Shown in pieces: positions 21,156 to 31,684 of a DNA stretch of 64,000 nt. Source of the DNA: Haliclona indistincta (taxonomy: Eukaryota; Porifera; Demospongiae; Haplosclerida; Chalinidae). The position numbers were made by a program, and so were the translations under genes. The stretch lies in contig OZ024786.1 of NCBI GenBank assembly GCA_964017065.1, positions 4,007,781-4,071,780 on the forward strand. Reading direction: 5' to 3'. Each line of letters opens with the position of its first letter. Positions within the stretch are counted from its first letter, which is position 1. Below the pieces are notes generated by a model, which saw only the letters and a list, made by a program, of their open reading frames with translations, did no database searches and was not told the DNA's origin.

Positions 21156-21295
21156 ACTTCCATTTGTTTATGTGCCAAATCTAGCAGCAAAGGTTGCAGA
21201 CACACTAACACAACATTAACGGTACAAGAGTAATGATAGAACTTGACATGATATTGATACCAGCACTGCACATATAATGTACAGAGCAAAAACAA

Positions 21296-23252
21296 TTTGT
21301 GCTATGTTTGCACTGCTACAATGAACTGTACAGACAGTTCAACTCACCATCGCCATGTGCATCCTGCGGCGGTATTCCTAAGCAAGGGACCGTTCTATGT
21401 AGACACAGCCCAGATGCAATTAATGTATTTAAACATCTGCAGAGGACAAAAGAAATTACCTTTACAATAAAAGCAAAAGATTATCTGTGCAACAAGTGTT
21501 TCATAAGTCACACATGGCTATAATAACACAATTACAGAGAGAGAGAGAGTCAGGCAGAGAATACTCTAGAAATTGTATTACAAGACTAAGGGTACAAGAA
21601 GAGCATGCTGACACACTCACATACAAGTCAGTTGTACAAAGTGCATTGTTTGTCGCTGACCATCTAGTGCAGGACAAAGCTGTACTGCTGCCACATGTGT
21701 GTAGATATTTTTGACCTGCTATGGGGTTAAATCTCAGAATCTTAGTCTAACTCTAGAAGAGAATGACTGCACAGTCAAGTTTTCGCTATTAGGTCAACTG
21801 ATACTACATCTTAACCCACATATGCAGTACATCTGTGTTCACAAGAGATTTGGAACTATGCTGTATCGTACGGAAGGTGATATTCTCACTTGTCTCTCTT
21901 GGGCACTCGGTTCGTCTAACAATGTCACTGAAGTAGATGCACAACCAGAGAAAACCTACAAAAATGAGCCGCTAAGTAGAGAGAGGGTACTGGTTGAGGC
22001 TGGTGAGATACTTAACGACATCATTCATAAAGAAATCAAGTCACTAACCTCCATTGCAACAGATGAACCAATGGGTTGAACATAGACAATTACCTTCAAT
22101 GGGTTAATCCTCTACTATTTGTGCTATGCTTGCACTGCTACAATGATCTGTACAGACAGTTCAACTCACCATCTCCATGTGCATCCTGCGGTGGTATTCC
22201 TAAGCAAGGGACAGTTCTATGTAGACACAGACCAGATGCAATAAATGTATTTAAACATCTGCAGAGGACAACAACGTTTGTCGCTGAGCATCTAGTGCAG
22301 GACAAGGCTGTACCGCTGCCACATGTGTGTAGATATTTTTGACCTGTTATGGGTGTAGATATTTTTTGACCTAATCCTATGCTAGTTAACTTTATCACAT
22401 TGATCACACGTTCAGTGCGAGAACGTAGAAAACCTGCATTAAGCAATGAGGTGAATTATCAAGTCAGAAAGTAAGGCAGTACTACATCTTATGCTTGCTT
22501 CTGTACTGCACAAATCCCAAACAGTCACCTCCCCTGCATAATCTATTTGCAGATGCTGTTGAAGATTGTGGTGGTTCTAGACAGTTGCTAAAGTTTTTAA
22601 ACAGATTTGGATGTGTATCATCACCAGATACACACGATCGACACGTCACAAGCATAGCAGAAATCAACCGCCAAACCAGCATATGGGATCAGATTGCATC
22701 AGCCACTTTTACAGTTGCTTCAGTAGACAACTTTGATATGCTCCAAAGTTACGCTGCTGTATTATGTGGTGATCAAAAAGCGTAGCTACCATGGTACCAC
22801 AGTTCAACATGTACAACCAAATTTGAACATAAAATGGTCAATCACAGCAGACCAACACTGTTCTCATTCACTGGATTCTCACTGTATCTGGGGTGGGTGT
22901 CGCAGGAAAAAAATTAGTTCACCTTCAAAAATGAGATACACCTCAAGTCTCTTTCAGTTGTTTCTATAGACAATATAGACATATTACAGTCACGTGCCTT
23001 TGTCTCCAGCAGACAAGGTCCTCACTCTAATGGACAGGTCCTAATTTCTCGATACACTTGAACACACGAAATGTGTTGAGGGTGAACTCATTTTAGACTA
23101 CACTTGTTCTAATAATTATAATAAAATAATATAATTAATTATTTTCTTAGCCCAGCAAAACAGCTAAGCATCTAAAAAAAACAAAAAACCATCTTTTTCT
23201 GTTTAACCTGTATCATCTGTTTAACCTACTAAAATTAACTTTATCATTATTA
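21296..23252 (+). pseudogene. repeat protein family, copy A (longest)
   Basis: The family is unnamed; I recognise its motifs from multi-copy genes of sponges and cnidarians. The copy begins in a Cys/His-rich N-terminus (SPCASCGGIPKQGTVLCRH, then DYLCNKCF). It continues with VVQSALFVADHLVQDKAVLL, PHMQYICVHKRFGTMLYRT and GDILTCLSWALGSSN, then IHKEIKSLTSIATDEPM, a nested insertion (22112-22372), TLITRSVRERRKPALSN-like sequence, and DNFDMLQSYAAVLCGDQK followed by a frameshift (extra A at about 22781). The 3' part continues to GWVSQEK-like sequence. Frame changes at about 21530, 21710 and 22781 show decay. Confidence 0.6.
22112..22372 (+). repeat. nested, internally deleted piece of the same family inside copy A
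   Basis: This 261-bp segment repeats 21296-21450 (LCLHCYNDLYRQFNSPSPC onward) and jumps directly to FVAEHLVQDKAVPLPHVCRY, omitting about 200 bp. It interrupts copy A at a point where copies B and C are continuous. AATCCT occurs on both sides (22106-22111 and 22373-22378), as a 6-bp duplication would leave. Confidence 0.75.
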
Positions 23253-23783
23253 CCAACACCGCCGCCAACACCGTCTCATGTGTCGCAAGTACATCGAAGT
23301 CAACATGTCCTTTGGAGGGACCAAGTAGATGGAAAAGCATATTCCAACACAGACAGGAATCCAGTCAGTGGCGCTCTTCGCTATGCAGCAGGGTATGTTA
23401 TTAAAGCATTAATGGCAATGAAGAATATGATCAACAAGAGGAGTACAGCGAACCTACCCCATTCGTTCTTATGACCCTAACAACTTCCTATTTTTCCCCG
23501 TTCCAGTTCTCTCTCTAAATCATTTTTTCCTCTACAATACTTCTGTGGAACTCTTTTGACTCTTCTATTAAGTCTTCACCCTCACTGTCCATTTTCTCTT
23601 CTCAAGTCTCTAGTCATAAAAATTAATATCTAAACCTACTACACCCCACTAAATAATCTCATTAGTGACTTTATTAATAATTTTATTGATGTTTATTTTT
23701 ATTTTCGATCTCTATTAACCACTGGCAATTTCTCATAAAAAATCTACATGTATGCTACAATGCGCTAGATTGTTGCTCTTGCG
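23253..23783. other. weak transposon-like frame, otherwise empty
   Basis: At 23280-23474 a frame contains NPVSGALRYAAGYVIKAL, similar to an 'ALRYAAGYV' motif of sponge/coral repeat proteins, but nothing supports it further. The rest is pyrimidine-rich spacer. Confidence 0.3.
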
Positions 23784-23990
23784 ATGGATGAGACCGAAGT
23801 CATTTACGTATCCTCAGACTCTGAATGTATGCCTGAACCTGTTCAATGCATACTCTCAATGCTCCGTCCCCTACTGTGTACACTGAACCACAGCTCCACT
23901 TTCTACTACGCACACGCCTGTTTGGAAGACATTGCGGCTGTTGCAATGAACAGTGCTGAAGTGAATGAGCCAGCGTACACGAACAAATAA
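23784..23990 (+). CDS. 68-residue ORF with SUMO-interaction-like start
   Basis: ATG at 23784 gives MDETEVIYVSSDSECMPEPV and runs uninterrupted to TAA at 23988. EVIYVSSDSE is a hydrophobic core followed by acidic/phosphorylatable residues, the pattern of a SUMO-interacting motif. GC content rises over the ORF. It sits between copies A and B of the repeat family in an otherwise empty stretch. No known family; it may be a first exon. Confidence 0.35.
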   Translation: MDETEVIYVSSDSECMPEPVQCILSMLRPLLCTLNHSSTFYYAHACLEDIAAVAMNSAEVNEPAYTNK

Positions 23991-24196
23991 AAACTATCCA
24001 GACCTCATGCAGTCGCTCTTTGTGTATCAAACTAGCAAGCTTATAGCAGTAAATGTGAAGAATCTAGCATACATGTATTAGCTGGAAACAATTATTATTC
24101 TTTAACACCAGCATAATAATTGGTTGTAGTACGGTTAGTTCATAAGATTTTAACGCGATCACGTGTATGGTTAAAATTTTCAATAAGGTATGTAAG

Positions 24197-24226
24197 AGTA
24201 CTGTAGCTCTCAAGAGCTACAGTACT
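24197..24226. repeat. perfect 14-bp inverted repeat, 2-nt loop
   Basis: AGTACTGTAGCTCT at 24197-24210 pairs with AGAGCTACAGTACT at 24213-24226. It lies just before the 5' boundary of copy B, so it may be a fold-back left by a rearrangement at the truncation point. Confidence 0.85.
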
Positions 24227-24227
24227 T

Positions 24228-25215
24228 GAATGTACCTTGAATGGGTTAATCCCATGCTAGTTAATTTTATCACATTGATCACACGTTCAGTGCGAGAACG
24301 CAGAAAACCTGCATTAAGCAATGAGGTGAATGATCAAGTTAGAAAGTAAGGCAGTACTACATCTTATGCTTGCTTCTGTACTGCACAAATCCCAAACAGC
24401 CACCTCCACTGCATAATCTACTTGCAGATGCTGTTGAAGTTTGTGGTAGTTCTAGACAGTTGCTAAAGTGTTTAAGCAGATATGGATGTGTATCATCACC
24501 AGATACACACGATCGATACGTCACAAGCATAGCAGAAATCAACCGCCAAACCAGCATATGGGATCAGATTGCATCAGCCACTTTTACAGTTGCTTCAGTA
24601 GACAACTGTGGTGATCAAAAGCGTAGCTACCATGGTACCACAGTTCAACATGTACAACCAAATTTGAACATAAAATGGTCAATCACAGCAGACCAACACT
24701 GCTCTCATTCACTGGATTCTCACTGTATCTGGGGTGGGTGTCGCAGGAAAAAAATGAGTTCACCCTCAAAAATGAGATACACCCCAAGTCTCTTTCAGTT
24801 GTTTCTATAGACAATATAGACATATTACAGTCACATGCCTTTGTCTCCAGCGGACAAGGTCATCACTCTAATGGACGGTCCTAATTTCTCAATACACTTG
24901 AACACATGAAATGTGTTGAGGGTGAACTCATTTTTGACTACACTTGTTTTAATAATTATAATAAAAATAATATAATTATTTTCTTAGCCCAGCAAAACAG
25001 CTATGCATCTAAAAAAAACTGAAAAACCGATCTTTTTCTGTTTAACCTACTAAAAATTAACTTAATCATTATTATCATCTTATTAAATTTTGAATTTTAA
25101 ATCTTCTTGTATCCTTCTACTTGTTACAGCTGACCAGTTTCAAGTGTTCATGAGGATGTAGGAGGACAGCAACTAGGATGAGAGACGAACTGAGTGAGTT
25201 GTGCAAGAACAAAAG
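24228..25215 (+). pseudogene. repeat protein family, copy B (3' part only)
   Basis: Starts abruptly at TACCTTGAATGGGTTAATCC, matching copy A from 22090, and keeps the C-terminal coding region (NPKQPPPLHNLLADAVEVC, RQLLKCLSRYGCVSSPDTHD, SIAEINRQTSIWDQI) and the 3' flank. It carries an exact in-frame 33-bp deletion: VDN is followed at once by CGDQKRSYHG, losing the 11 residues FDMLQSYAAVL. At about 25130 an exon follows (TTGTTACAG / ADQFQVFMRM.., then GTGAGT) that is shared with copy C. This copy has one extra G that breaks it. Confidence 0.65.
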
Positions 25216-25612
25216 AGGGTGAACTCATTTTTGACCTACTAAATTAACTTTATCATTATAACTATTCCTGCTATAATAATTTATTATTTTTGCTTTCTCA
25301 CTACTGTAAAGGCACACTCGCCTGCACTTGCTTCCAGCTGAAGTGTATGTGAAGATTGTATTTGCAGGAATGATGTTGCTGCCAGTATCTCCAAAGCAGC
25401 GCTCCAGTGTCTTTGGTACCTCATGTGAGTGATGTGAGATGTGAGTGCCAGGGATGCAAGAATTTACCCATTCAAGTTCAAAAAGAGTTACCTATTATTA
25501 GGTAACCCTAGAGTTACTTATTATATCCAAGCTCACTCACTCACAGAGAAGGCAGTGAATATGAGAATGCTAACAAAATCATTGGTTCCATCAAGTCCAT
25601 TTGCCTGCTAAT

Positions 25613-25926
25613 GCAGACAGCAATCTTGTTCAACTTCTCCAACTGCAAATTAGAGATTGCCCAGAGCTCTGCACAAGGCTACAAAGAAAAACCAACATCA
25701 CAAGTCATACAAAATGAGATCATGTCGATCATGGCAATGCAAATTCCTTAGAAAGTTGTATCAAGAGATCAAAGAGAATGGCGTTTTATCGTTATTATGG
25801 CATATGAGTGTCCAGATGAGGCTAACACAGAGCAACTTACGCTTTGTATTCGGTCAGCAAAAGATGATATGAGCTTTGTGAGTTTGTATTGGCCTGAAGG
25901 GAGCTTGTGTCTGTTCTATCTGTAGG
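25613..25926 (+). pseudogene. hAT-type transposase fragment (ZMYM1/DUF4371-like)
   Basis: The order matches the N-terminal half of the DUF4371 catalytic region: DSNLVQLLQLQIRDCPELC then KTNITSH (25613-25706). In another frame follow VIQNEIMSIMAMQIP, a stop, then FIVIMAYECPDEANTEQLTL and CIRSAKDDMSFVSLYW (to about 25900). 'Y.IMADEC.D.SN.EQL..CIRWVD' contains the first catalytic Asp in live copies; here it is MAYEC, so that residue is lost. One frameshift and one stop are visible. Confidence 0.65.
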
Positions 25927-26529
25927 AAGACAATAATGCATTAATATTTTACAACGACACGGCATGCCGATATTTTGAAGGGGGTCAGTCTTGTTTCTTC
26001 CACTTTGGAGAATTTTCCTTTTTTTGAAACTTTGAGAAGTATTAATTCATTGTGACAGTTCCAAAAATGATGTTTTAACTGTTTCTAGCTCATCAGGGAG
26101 TTATCACGAGTGATTGGCAACTGCACTGTGAGAAAAGATGCTCATGAGCAATGGACATTGTCAGCAGAGAAGATCATGTCTCTGGCAATGTTGTCATCTA
26201 AGGAGGTCTGAGGTTTTCTGAAGAATCTAAACAGTAGTGATCAAAGTAGGCACTAATCTTATACAATTAGTTTTTTATCAATGAATGCAGATGACATCAA
26301 TGCTGTTCCTGCACTACAGTTGATGCTACCTGACCAAGGGAAAACCTAACACAATAGTGTCCTGGCAGACATCCACATCTGCTTTGTACCAGTAAACACA
26401 TTTTGGTTTTTCTGTTTCAATTTTATCCCTCTTTAGGAATGTGTTGTAATCGAGGAAGCAGCTAGTAGCACCTCCTACCCCTGTAATACTTGATACATGA
26501 CCAATCACACGACTTCTAGAACAGCTAGC
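25927..26529. other. possible exon, otherwise unrecognised
   Basis: 26091-26210 reads LIRELSRVIGNCTVRKDAHE then QWTLSAEKIMSLAML, bounded by TTCTAG and GAG/GTCTGA. It is coding-like but unassigned. The minus-strand frame at 26326-26508 has no support. Confidence 0.3.
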
Positions 26530-26774
26530 TTAGCAGCTGTAGTGTATATTTCGAGGAATTCGGACCGGGAAAGCCTGCTGTGAGCGAGGATACCCTGTGC
26601 CCTGTTGCCAGGGAAGCCTGCTGTGAGTAGGATACCCCGGTTCGTGTTTCCAGGGTTGGTGTCGCCTCGTGGTCGGGAAACCTTCTGTGAGCCTGGACAC
26701 CCTGTTAGGAAAACCAGCTGTGAGTTTGGATACCCGACCCTTGGCTGACGTCCCTGCTCAGTTCTAAGCTAGTT
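26530..26774 (+). promoter_or_regulatory. repeated 5' UTR/promoter monomers of a non-LTR element
   Basis: Four degenerate units share GGGAAgCCtgCTGTGAG followed by GGATACCC (start near 26566, 26608, 26673 and 26708). They end just before an ATG at 26775 that opens ORF1. Tandem 5' monomers carrying an internal promoter are common in non-LTR retrotransposons. Their promoter role here is inference; the repeats are visible. Confidence 0.6.
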
Positions 26775-27746
26775 ATGCCGGGGACGAGACCGAAAAGAGG
26801 ACGTGGCGGTAGCCGACCCGCTACTTCTAGAGCCGACCCTTCTCGTGTCGTCTCCGCTTGAAGCTGTTTGTGGTTTTTGCTCTAAATCTGTTGTTGGAGA
26901 CTGTGCTGGTGCGCCTCCCCCAGCTATCTGTGGTGCTTGCTCTAAAGCTGTTGCTGACGAGGAAACCGATGAAGAGTCTCCCCAAGCTGCAGCTATCTGT
27001 GGTGTCTGTTCTAAAGATGTTGTTGATGGAGAAGACGTTGCCCTTTTGTGCGAAGGACCATGTGCTTGCTGGCTGCATCGTCATTGTGCCGTTATAACGC
27101 TTCATTGTTATGATGAGCTTGCTAAAAGCTCTTTTCCTTTTGTATGTTAAAATCTGAATTCTCTAACAGTCAGGAGAAAGTTTCTAGTTCATAACGGTAC
27201 TACTAAAAGATGGTGGCATGTGGTACGCGGTTCCAAAACTGACATCGAACTCCTCGACTCAGACTGGAACAAAATTCAAACTCAAACAGGGTGGAAGTTG
27301 CAGCCCTTACTGAGTTCTTTGACTTACATCTCAGCCGTCCCTGTTGCTACCAATCTGGATAGATCCACTGCTCCTCCTATTGTTCCTGTTAACAATGGTT
27401 CAACCACAACTGCAAACAACTTGTTGCCTGCTACAGCTCCTGTCTTAGATCTTTGACTTACATCTCAGCCGTCCCTGTTGCTACCAATCTGGATAGATCC
27501 ACTGCTCCTCCTATTGTTCCTGTTAACAATGGTTCAACCACAACTGCAAACAACTTGTTGCCTGCTACAGCTCCTGTCTTAGATCTAAGTGCGTACACCC
27601 CTGTGACCTCTCAAGTCTGCCCTACTTCAAGTTCAACAAATAACACCACTGTTCTGGAGTCATCTGATGCTTCTCGACCTGGTACATGCACTGTCTCTCT
27701 CTCATCAGCTGACCATGCAGCAGCTACTACTGCATCAAATCCATGA
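26775..27746 (+). pseudogene. CR1/L2-type non-LTR retrotransposon ORF1 with PHD finger, broken
   Basis: ATG at 26775 begins MPGTRPKRGRGGSRPAT, but the frame stops near 26860. In the next frame two degenerate CxxC motifs precede a PHD-like finger: ICGVCSKDVVDGEDVALLC then CACWLHRHCAVITLHC, ending at a stop at about 27150 before the last CxxC. PHD or esterase domains in ORF1 are typical of CR1/L2 elements. A later piece (27220-27456) reads ELLDSDWNKIQTQTGWKLQP, followed by a threonine/proline/asparagine-rich linker. A tandem 134-bp duplication inside that linker shifts the frame again. Confidence 0.6.
27317..27584. repeat. perfect 134-bp tandem duplication inside ORF1
   Basis: 27317-27450 and 27451-27584 are identical as read. 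Because 134 is not a multiple of three, the second copy is read in a different frame: the first ends in a stop right after the junction and the second reopens at 27453 with the same peptide. Confidence 0.9.
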
Positions 27747-27819
27747 CTAGTCGTGCAAAATGGATCCATTGTTGACACTTGCAATTCTGATAACATTCTT
27801 TCTGTTCTTATTACAACGC

Positions 27820-28262
27820 CTGTAGTTTGTTTCCTAAGCTGGACTGTCTTGCTGCCTCTTGTCTTGCCTCCAGCCCTGATGTTTTTTGCATTGATGAATC
27901 ATGGCTCTCCCCAGATATCATTGACAGTGAGATAAGTATACCTGGATACTCTGTGACAAGACTGGACAGAAACCGTCATGGTGGTGGTATTGTTTTGTAT
28001 ATTAAAGATTCCTTGCCTTTAAAGTTAATTTTTTAGGTCCAGAAAATCTAGAGCTTATTTTTGTAACTATTTTTCCAGCTACTGTCAATCAAAATTGCTT
28101 AGGTGAACACTGTATCTCTACCATCCCTAGAGATCCCACTGCCACTGTAGCAGCAGGTGCAGTACTGTTAGTCGCAGATCCAGGCAGCCGAATAAAGCTT
28201 CCGAAGTTGACAATTCTGGAGAACTCATTGAATGGACATCGTTTTGGGACTTTTAATAATAA
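27820..28262 (+). pseudogene. non-LTR retrotransposon APE endonuclease fragment
   Basis: The endonuclease nicks target DNA for target-primed reverse transcription. The frame at 27827-28036 reads SPDVFCIDESWLSPDIID, then GYSVTRLDRNRHGGGIVLYI and KDSLPLK, matching the 'D.I.ltEtWL...I.d.ei.i.GY...R.DR..rgGGvaiYvk..l' block. The catalytic Glu of TETWL is kept as DESWL. After an A/T-run shift, ENLELIFVTIFPATVN continues in another frame. No RT follows: at about 28262 the sequence switches directly into repeat-family copy C. Confidence 0.65.
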
Positions 28263-29745
28263 ATTGTATTACAAGACTAAGGGTAGAAGAAGAGCATGCT
28301 GATACACTCACATACAAGTCAGTTGTACAAAGTGCATTGTTTGTCGCTGAGCATCTAGTGCAGGACAAGGCTGTACTGCTGCCACATGTGTGTAGATATT
28401 TTTTGACCTGCTATGGGGTTAAATCTCAGAATGTAAGTCTAACTCTAGAAGAGAATGACTGCACAGTCAAGTTTTTGCTATTGGGTCAACTGATAATATA
28501 TCTTAACCCACATATGCAGTACATCTGTGTTCACAAGAGATTTGGAACTATGAACTGTATCGTACAGAAGGTGATATTCTCACTTGTCCCTCTTGGGGAC
28601 TCGGTTCGTCTAACAACGTCACTGAAGTAGATGCACAACCAGAGAAAACCTACAAATATGAGCCACTAAGTAAAGAGAGGGTACTGTTTGAGGCTGGTGA
28701 GATACTTAACGACATCATTCATAAAGAAATCAAGTCGCTAACCTCCATTGCAACATATGATCCTATGTGGTTGAACATAGACAAGTACCTTGAATAAGTT
28801 AATCCTACGATAGTTAACTTTATCACATTGATCACACGTTCAGTGCGAGAACGCAGAAACCTGCATTAAGCAATGAGGTGAATGATTAAGTTAGAAAGTA
28901 AGGCAGTACTACATCTTATGCTTGCTTCTGTACTGCACAAATCCCAAACAGCCACCTCCACTGCATAATCTACTTGCAGATGCTGTTGAAGATTGTGGTG
29001 GTTCTAGACAGTTGCTAAAGTTTTTAAACAGATTTGTCGTCACTAGATACACACGAACTGCCAAACCAGCAAATGGGATCAGATAGCATCAGACACTTTT
29101 ACAGTTGCTTCAGTAGACAACTTCGATATGCTCCAAAGTTATGCTGCTGTGTTATGTGGTGATCAAAAGCGTAGCTACAATGGTACCACAGTTCAACATG
29201 TACAACCAAATTTGAACATAAAATGGTCAATCGCAGCAGACTAACACTGCCTCATTCACTGGATTCTCACTGTCTCTGGGGTGGGTGTCGCAGGAAAAAC
29301 ATGAGTTCACCCTCAAAAATGAGATACACCTCAAGTCTCTTTCAGTTGTTTCTATAGACAATATAGACATATTACAGTCACATGCCTTTGTCTCCAGCGG
29401 ACAAGGTTTTCACTCTAATGGACGGTCCTAATTTCTCAATACACTTGAACACATGAAATGAGTTGAGAGTGAACTCATTTTTGACTACACTTGTTTTAAT
29501 AATTATAATAAAATAATATAATTATTTTCTTAGCCCAGCAAAACAGCTATGCATCTAAATAAAACTAAAAAACCGACCTTTTTCTGTTTAACCTACTAAA
29601 TTTAACTTTATCATTATTATCATCTTATTAAATGTTGAATTTTTAAATTGTTTCTACTTGTTACAGCTGACCAGTTTCAAGTGTTCATGAGGATGTATGA
29701 GGACAGCAACAAGGATGAGAGACGAACTGAGTGAGTTGTGCAAGA
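28262..29745 (+). pseudogene. repeat protein family, copy C
   Basis: Enters the family at the YYKTKG/ITRLRVEEEHADTL segment (copy A position about 21570). It reads cleanly for 120 codons (VVQSALFVAEHLVQDKAVLL, HVCRYFLTCYGVKSQNVSLT), so it is the best-preserved N-terminal half. A change at about 28553 shifts the frame at FGTMNCIVQK. Later it has a deletion at 29036-29065 removing the CVSSPDTHD-RHVTSIAEIN region, but it retains DMLQSYAAVLCGDQKRSY. Its 3' end includes an exon with good splice signals (TTGTTACAG / ADQFQVFMRMYEDSNKDERR / GTGAGT) at about 29667-29733. Confidence 0.65.
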
Positions 29746-30032
29746 ACAGTTCAGATTGTTATATAAAGATGTACAGCTGCACTGATACATTGTCAAGTAC
29801 CATGACGACGGTGTCATAAAAGTGCTAAGTGAGGATAACCTAGAATTTTTCGATTCTATACCTTCCGCAGGGAGGATGGTGAGCTATACGACGCCACTGT
29901 GCTCAAGTCTGGTGGTATGTTATTTGACAACTATTATACCATTAATATGCTGTTCATTATAATTATTATGAGTAATTTTTACAGATTTTATTAGAGAGCA
30001 TGAAAAAGCTAGTGACTAGTAAGAAAGTAATG

Positions 30033-30250
30033 CGAGGTGCTGGTAGTAGCAGCACTCGCCCGCTCTGTTCGTCTTCGCCTGAGTTTATGACGTATAAATG
30101 ACGTTTTCCAAGTTGATGACCGTACATTCCCGCATGTTCTATCGGATATGCAGATAAATTGACGTCATCAATCTGGCAACAGTCATTGGCACGTCATAAC
30201 TAAGACGAAGACGAACAGAGCGGGCGAGTGCTGCTGCTACCAGCACCTCG
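30033..30250. mobile_element. 218-bp MITE with ~60-bp terminal inverted repeats
   Basis: 30033-30093 (CGAGGTGCTGGTAGTAGCAG onward, to TTATGACGT) matches the reverse complement of 30191-30250 with about five differences. The arms include GCACTCGCCCGCTCTGTTCG. The interior (~97 bp) is AT-rich and has further ATGACGT words. It is far more GC-rich at its ends than its surroundings. No target-site duplication is certain. Confidence 0.85.
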
Positions 30251-31684
30251 TATTCGCCGACGGTGTAAGTTACAGCCACGAGCGAAGAGCTGTGATTAGC
30301 TAAGGCATAAGGCTACTTGCCTGCGGAGCGCTTTTTCTTAACTCGCAAAGTTGCAGATTTTTGAGTCTAAAAACTTTCTGACTTTGATTTTTTGTCGATT
30401 TTTGAGTTTGTTTTGGACCGAACTTTAGTTTGCGTGATAGTTAAGCATTGGCTCTAGAGTATTTGGTAGATGAACTAGTTGTTCGCCTGCACACCGAAGA
30501 TCTTTCCTTAACTAAGCTTTTTACAGATTTTATGGTCTAAAAATAAAAGCTAATTGGGTGTTTCCGACAACTGCCACTTCGCCATTTGTATCTTTGAGAT
30601 CAAGTAAGGCTTGCAGTTCAGACTAAGCACACTTACTCTAGAAGGATGTATCAGCCTTCTCACCAAGTTTGACTGCTATAAAACCTATCGTTTAGTTTTT
30701 ATGAGTAAAAACATTTCATGTTAGTGAAATGTGCAATTTTGGAATGTCTAGACTGGAAGCACTGTATAAGGATTAGTGTTACAGCATTAGTCAACTTGGT
30801 GCTGTTTTAATGTTACTTTGGTAATTTTTTCAGACAATTATTTCTACCACACTGGGAAGTGAAGCAAAAACGAAATATAAATTTGACGTCAGAATGACAT
30901 ATGTCAACAGAAGATTTATGTTCTCTATCTGTTTTCATTGCGATTATATGCTTGGACTAAATCCATGTGAAGCATTCGCCTATCTTTCATCACATGATTT
31001 TCCAGATAAATTCTGTGCAACAATCAAGACCCAAGATTTTTTTTTTTTTTTTTTTTTTGATGATGATACAAAGTAGGAAATAGAAGCATGTACAATAGGT
31101 TAGGTTCAAAATGATAGTTTTAGTGACCGGTAGCAGTGATCCCAGACTCATGGAAAGCCACAAGATGGCAGGGATGCATAGGAGTGTGAGGAGATGACCT
31201 GGAGCCTCTCGAACACTGGATCGATGATCGTAACAAGGAGAAGGAGAGGCCCAAGATGAGCACGCAAGTTCATACAAGCAAAATCTTGTTGTAATGGTAA
31301 GCTGAGCATGTATAACTATTTTGCAAGTCATTATGAAGTTGTATACCAACTCACAATGATCTAGAGAAAACTTATATGCGTGACTGGAATAGAAGAGGCC
31401 GATGTCAACATGTTCTGAAAGTTCCACTACTGGTTAGATAATCAGTATCCTGCTGGACTATAATGAAGTGAAATTGAGGCACTAGTGAGTGAGGATACCA
31501 CAGTTCATCAGGACGTTGCCAAAGAAGATAAAAGTTTGTTGGGTGACTATAGTGGTAATCCATATGCAGCAGATCTAGAGAACGAAAAAAAACCATTTGC
31601 CTGACATGAAAAGTTGCGTTGTGTTGTTACTGAGCAGCTTATTATCACTTATCCTATAAACGATTATTTCATTGATTGTTACAA
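30251..31684. other. no gene; T22 homopolymer
   Basis: Low-complexity TTTTGAGTYTAAAAA-type words recur at 30330-30560. A run of 22 T lies at 31037-31058. The long minus-strand frame at 30990-31427 includes the poly-T and has no domain. Confidence 0.45.

Noticed and set aside
30990..31427. 145-codon minus-strand ORF
   Set aside because: Contains a poly-Lys from the T22 run, no domain and no splice or composition support.
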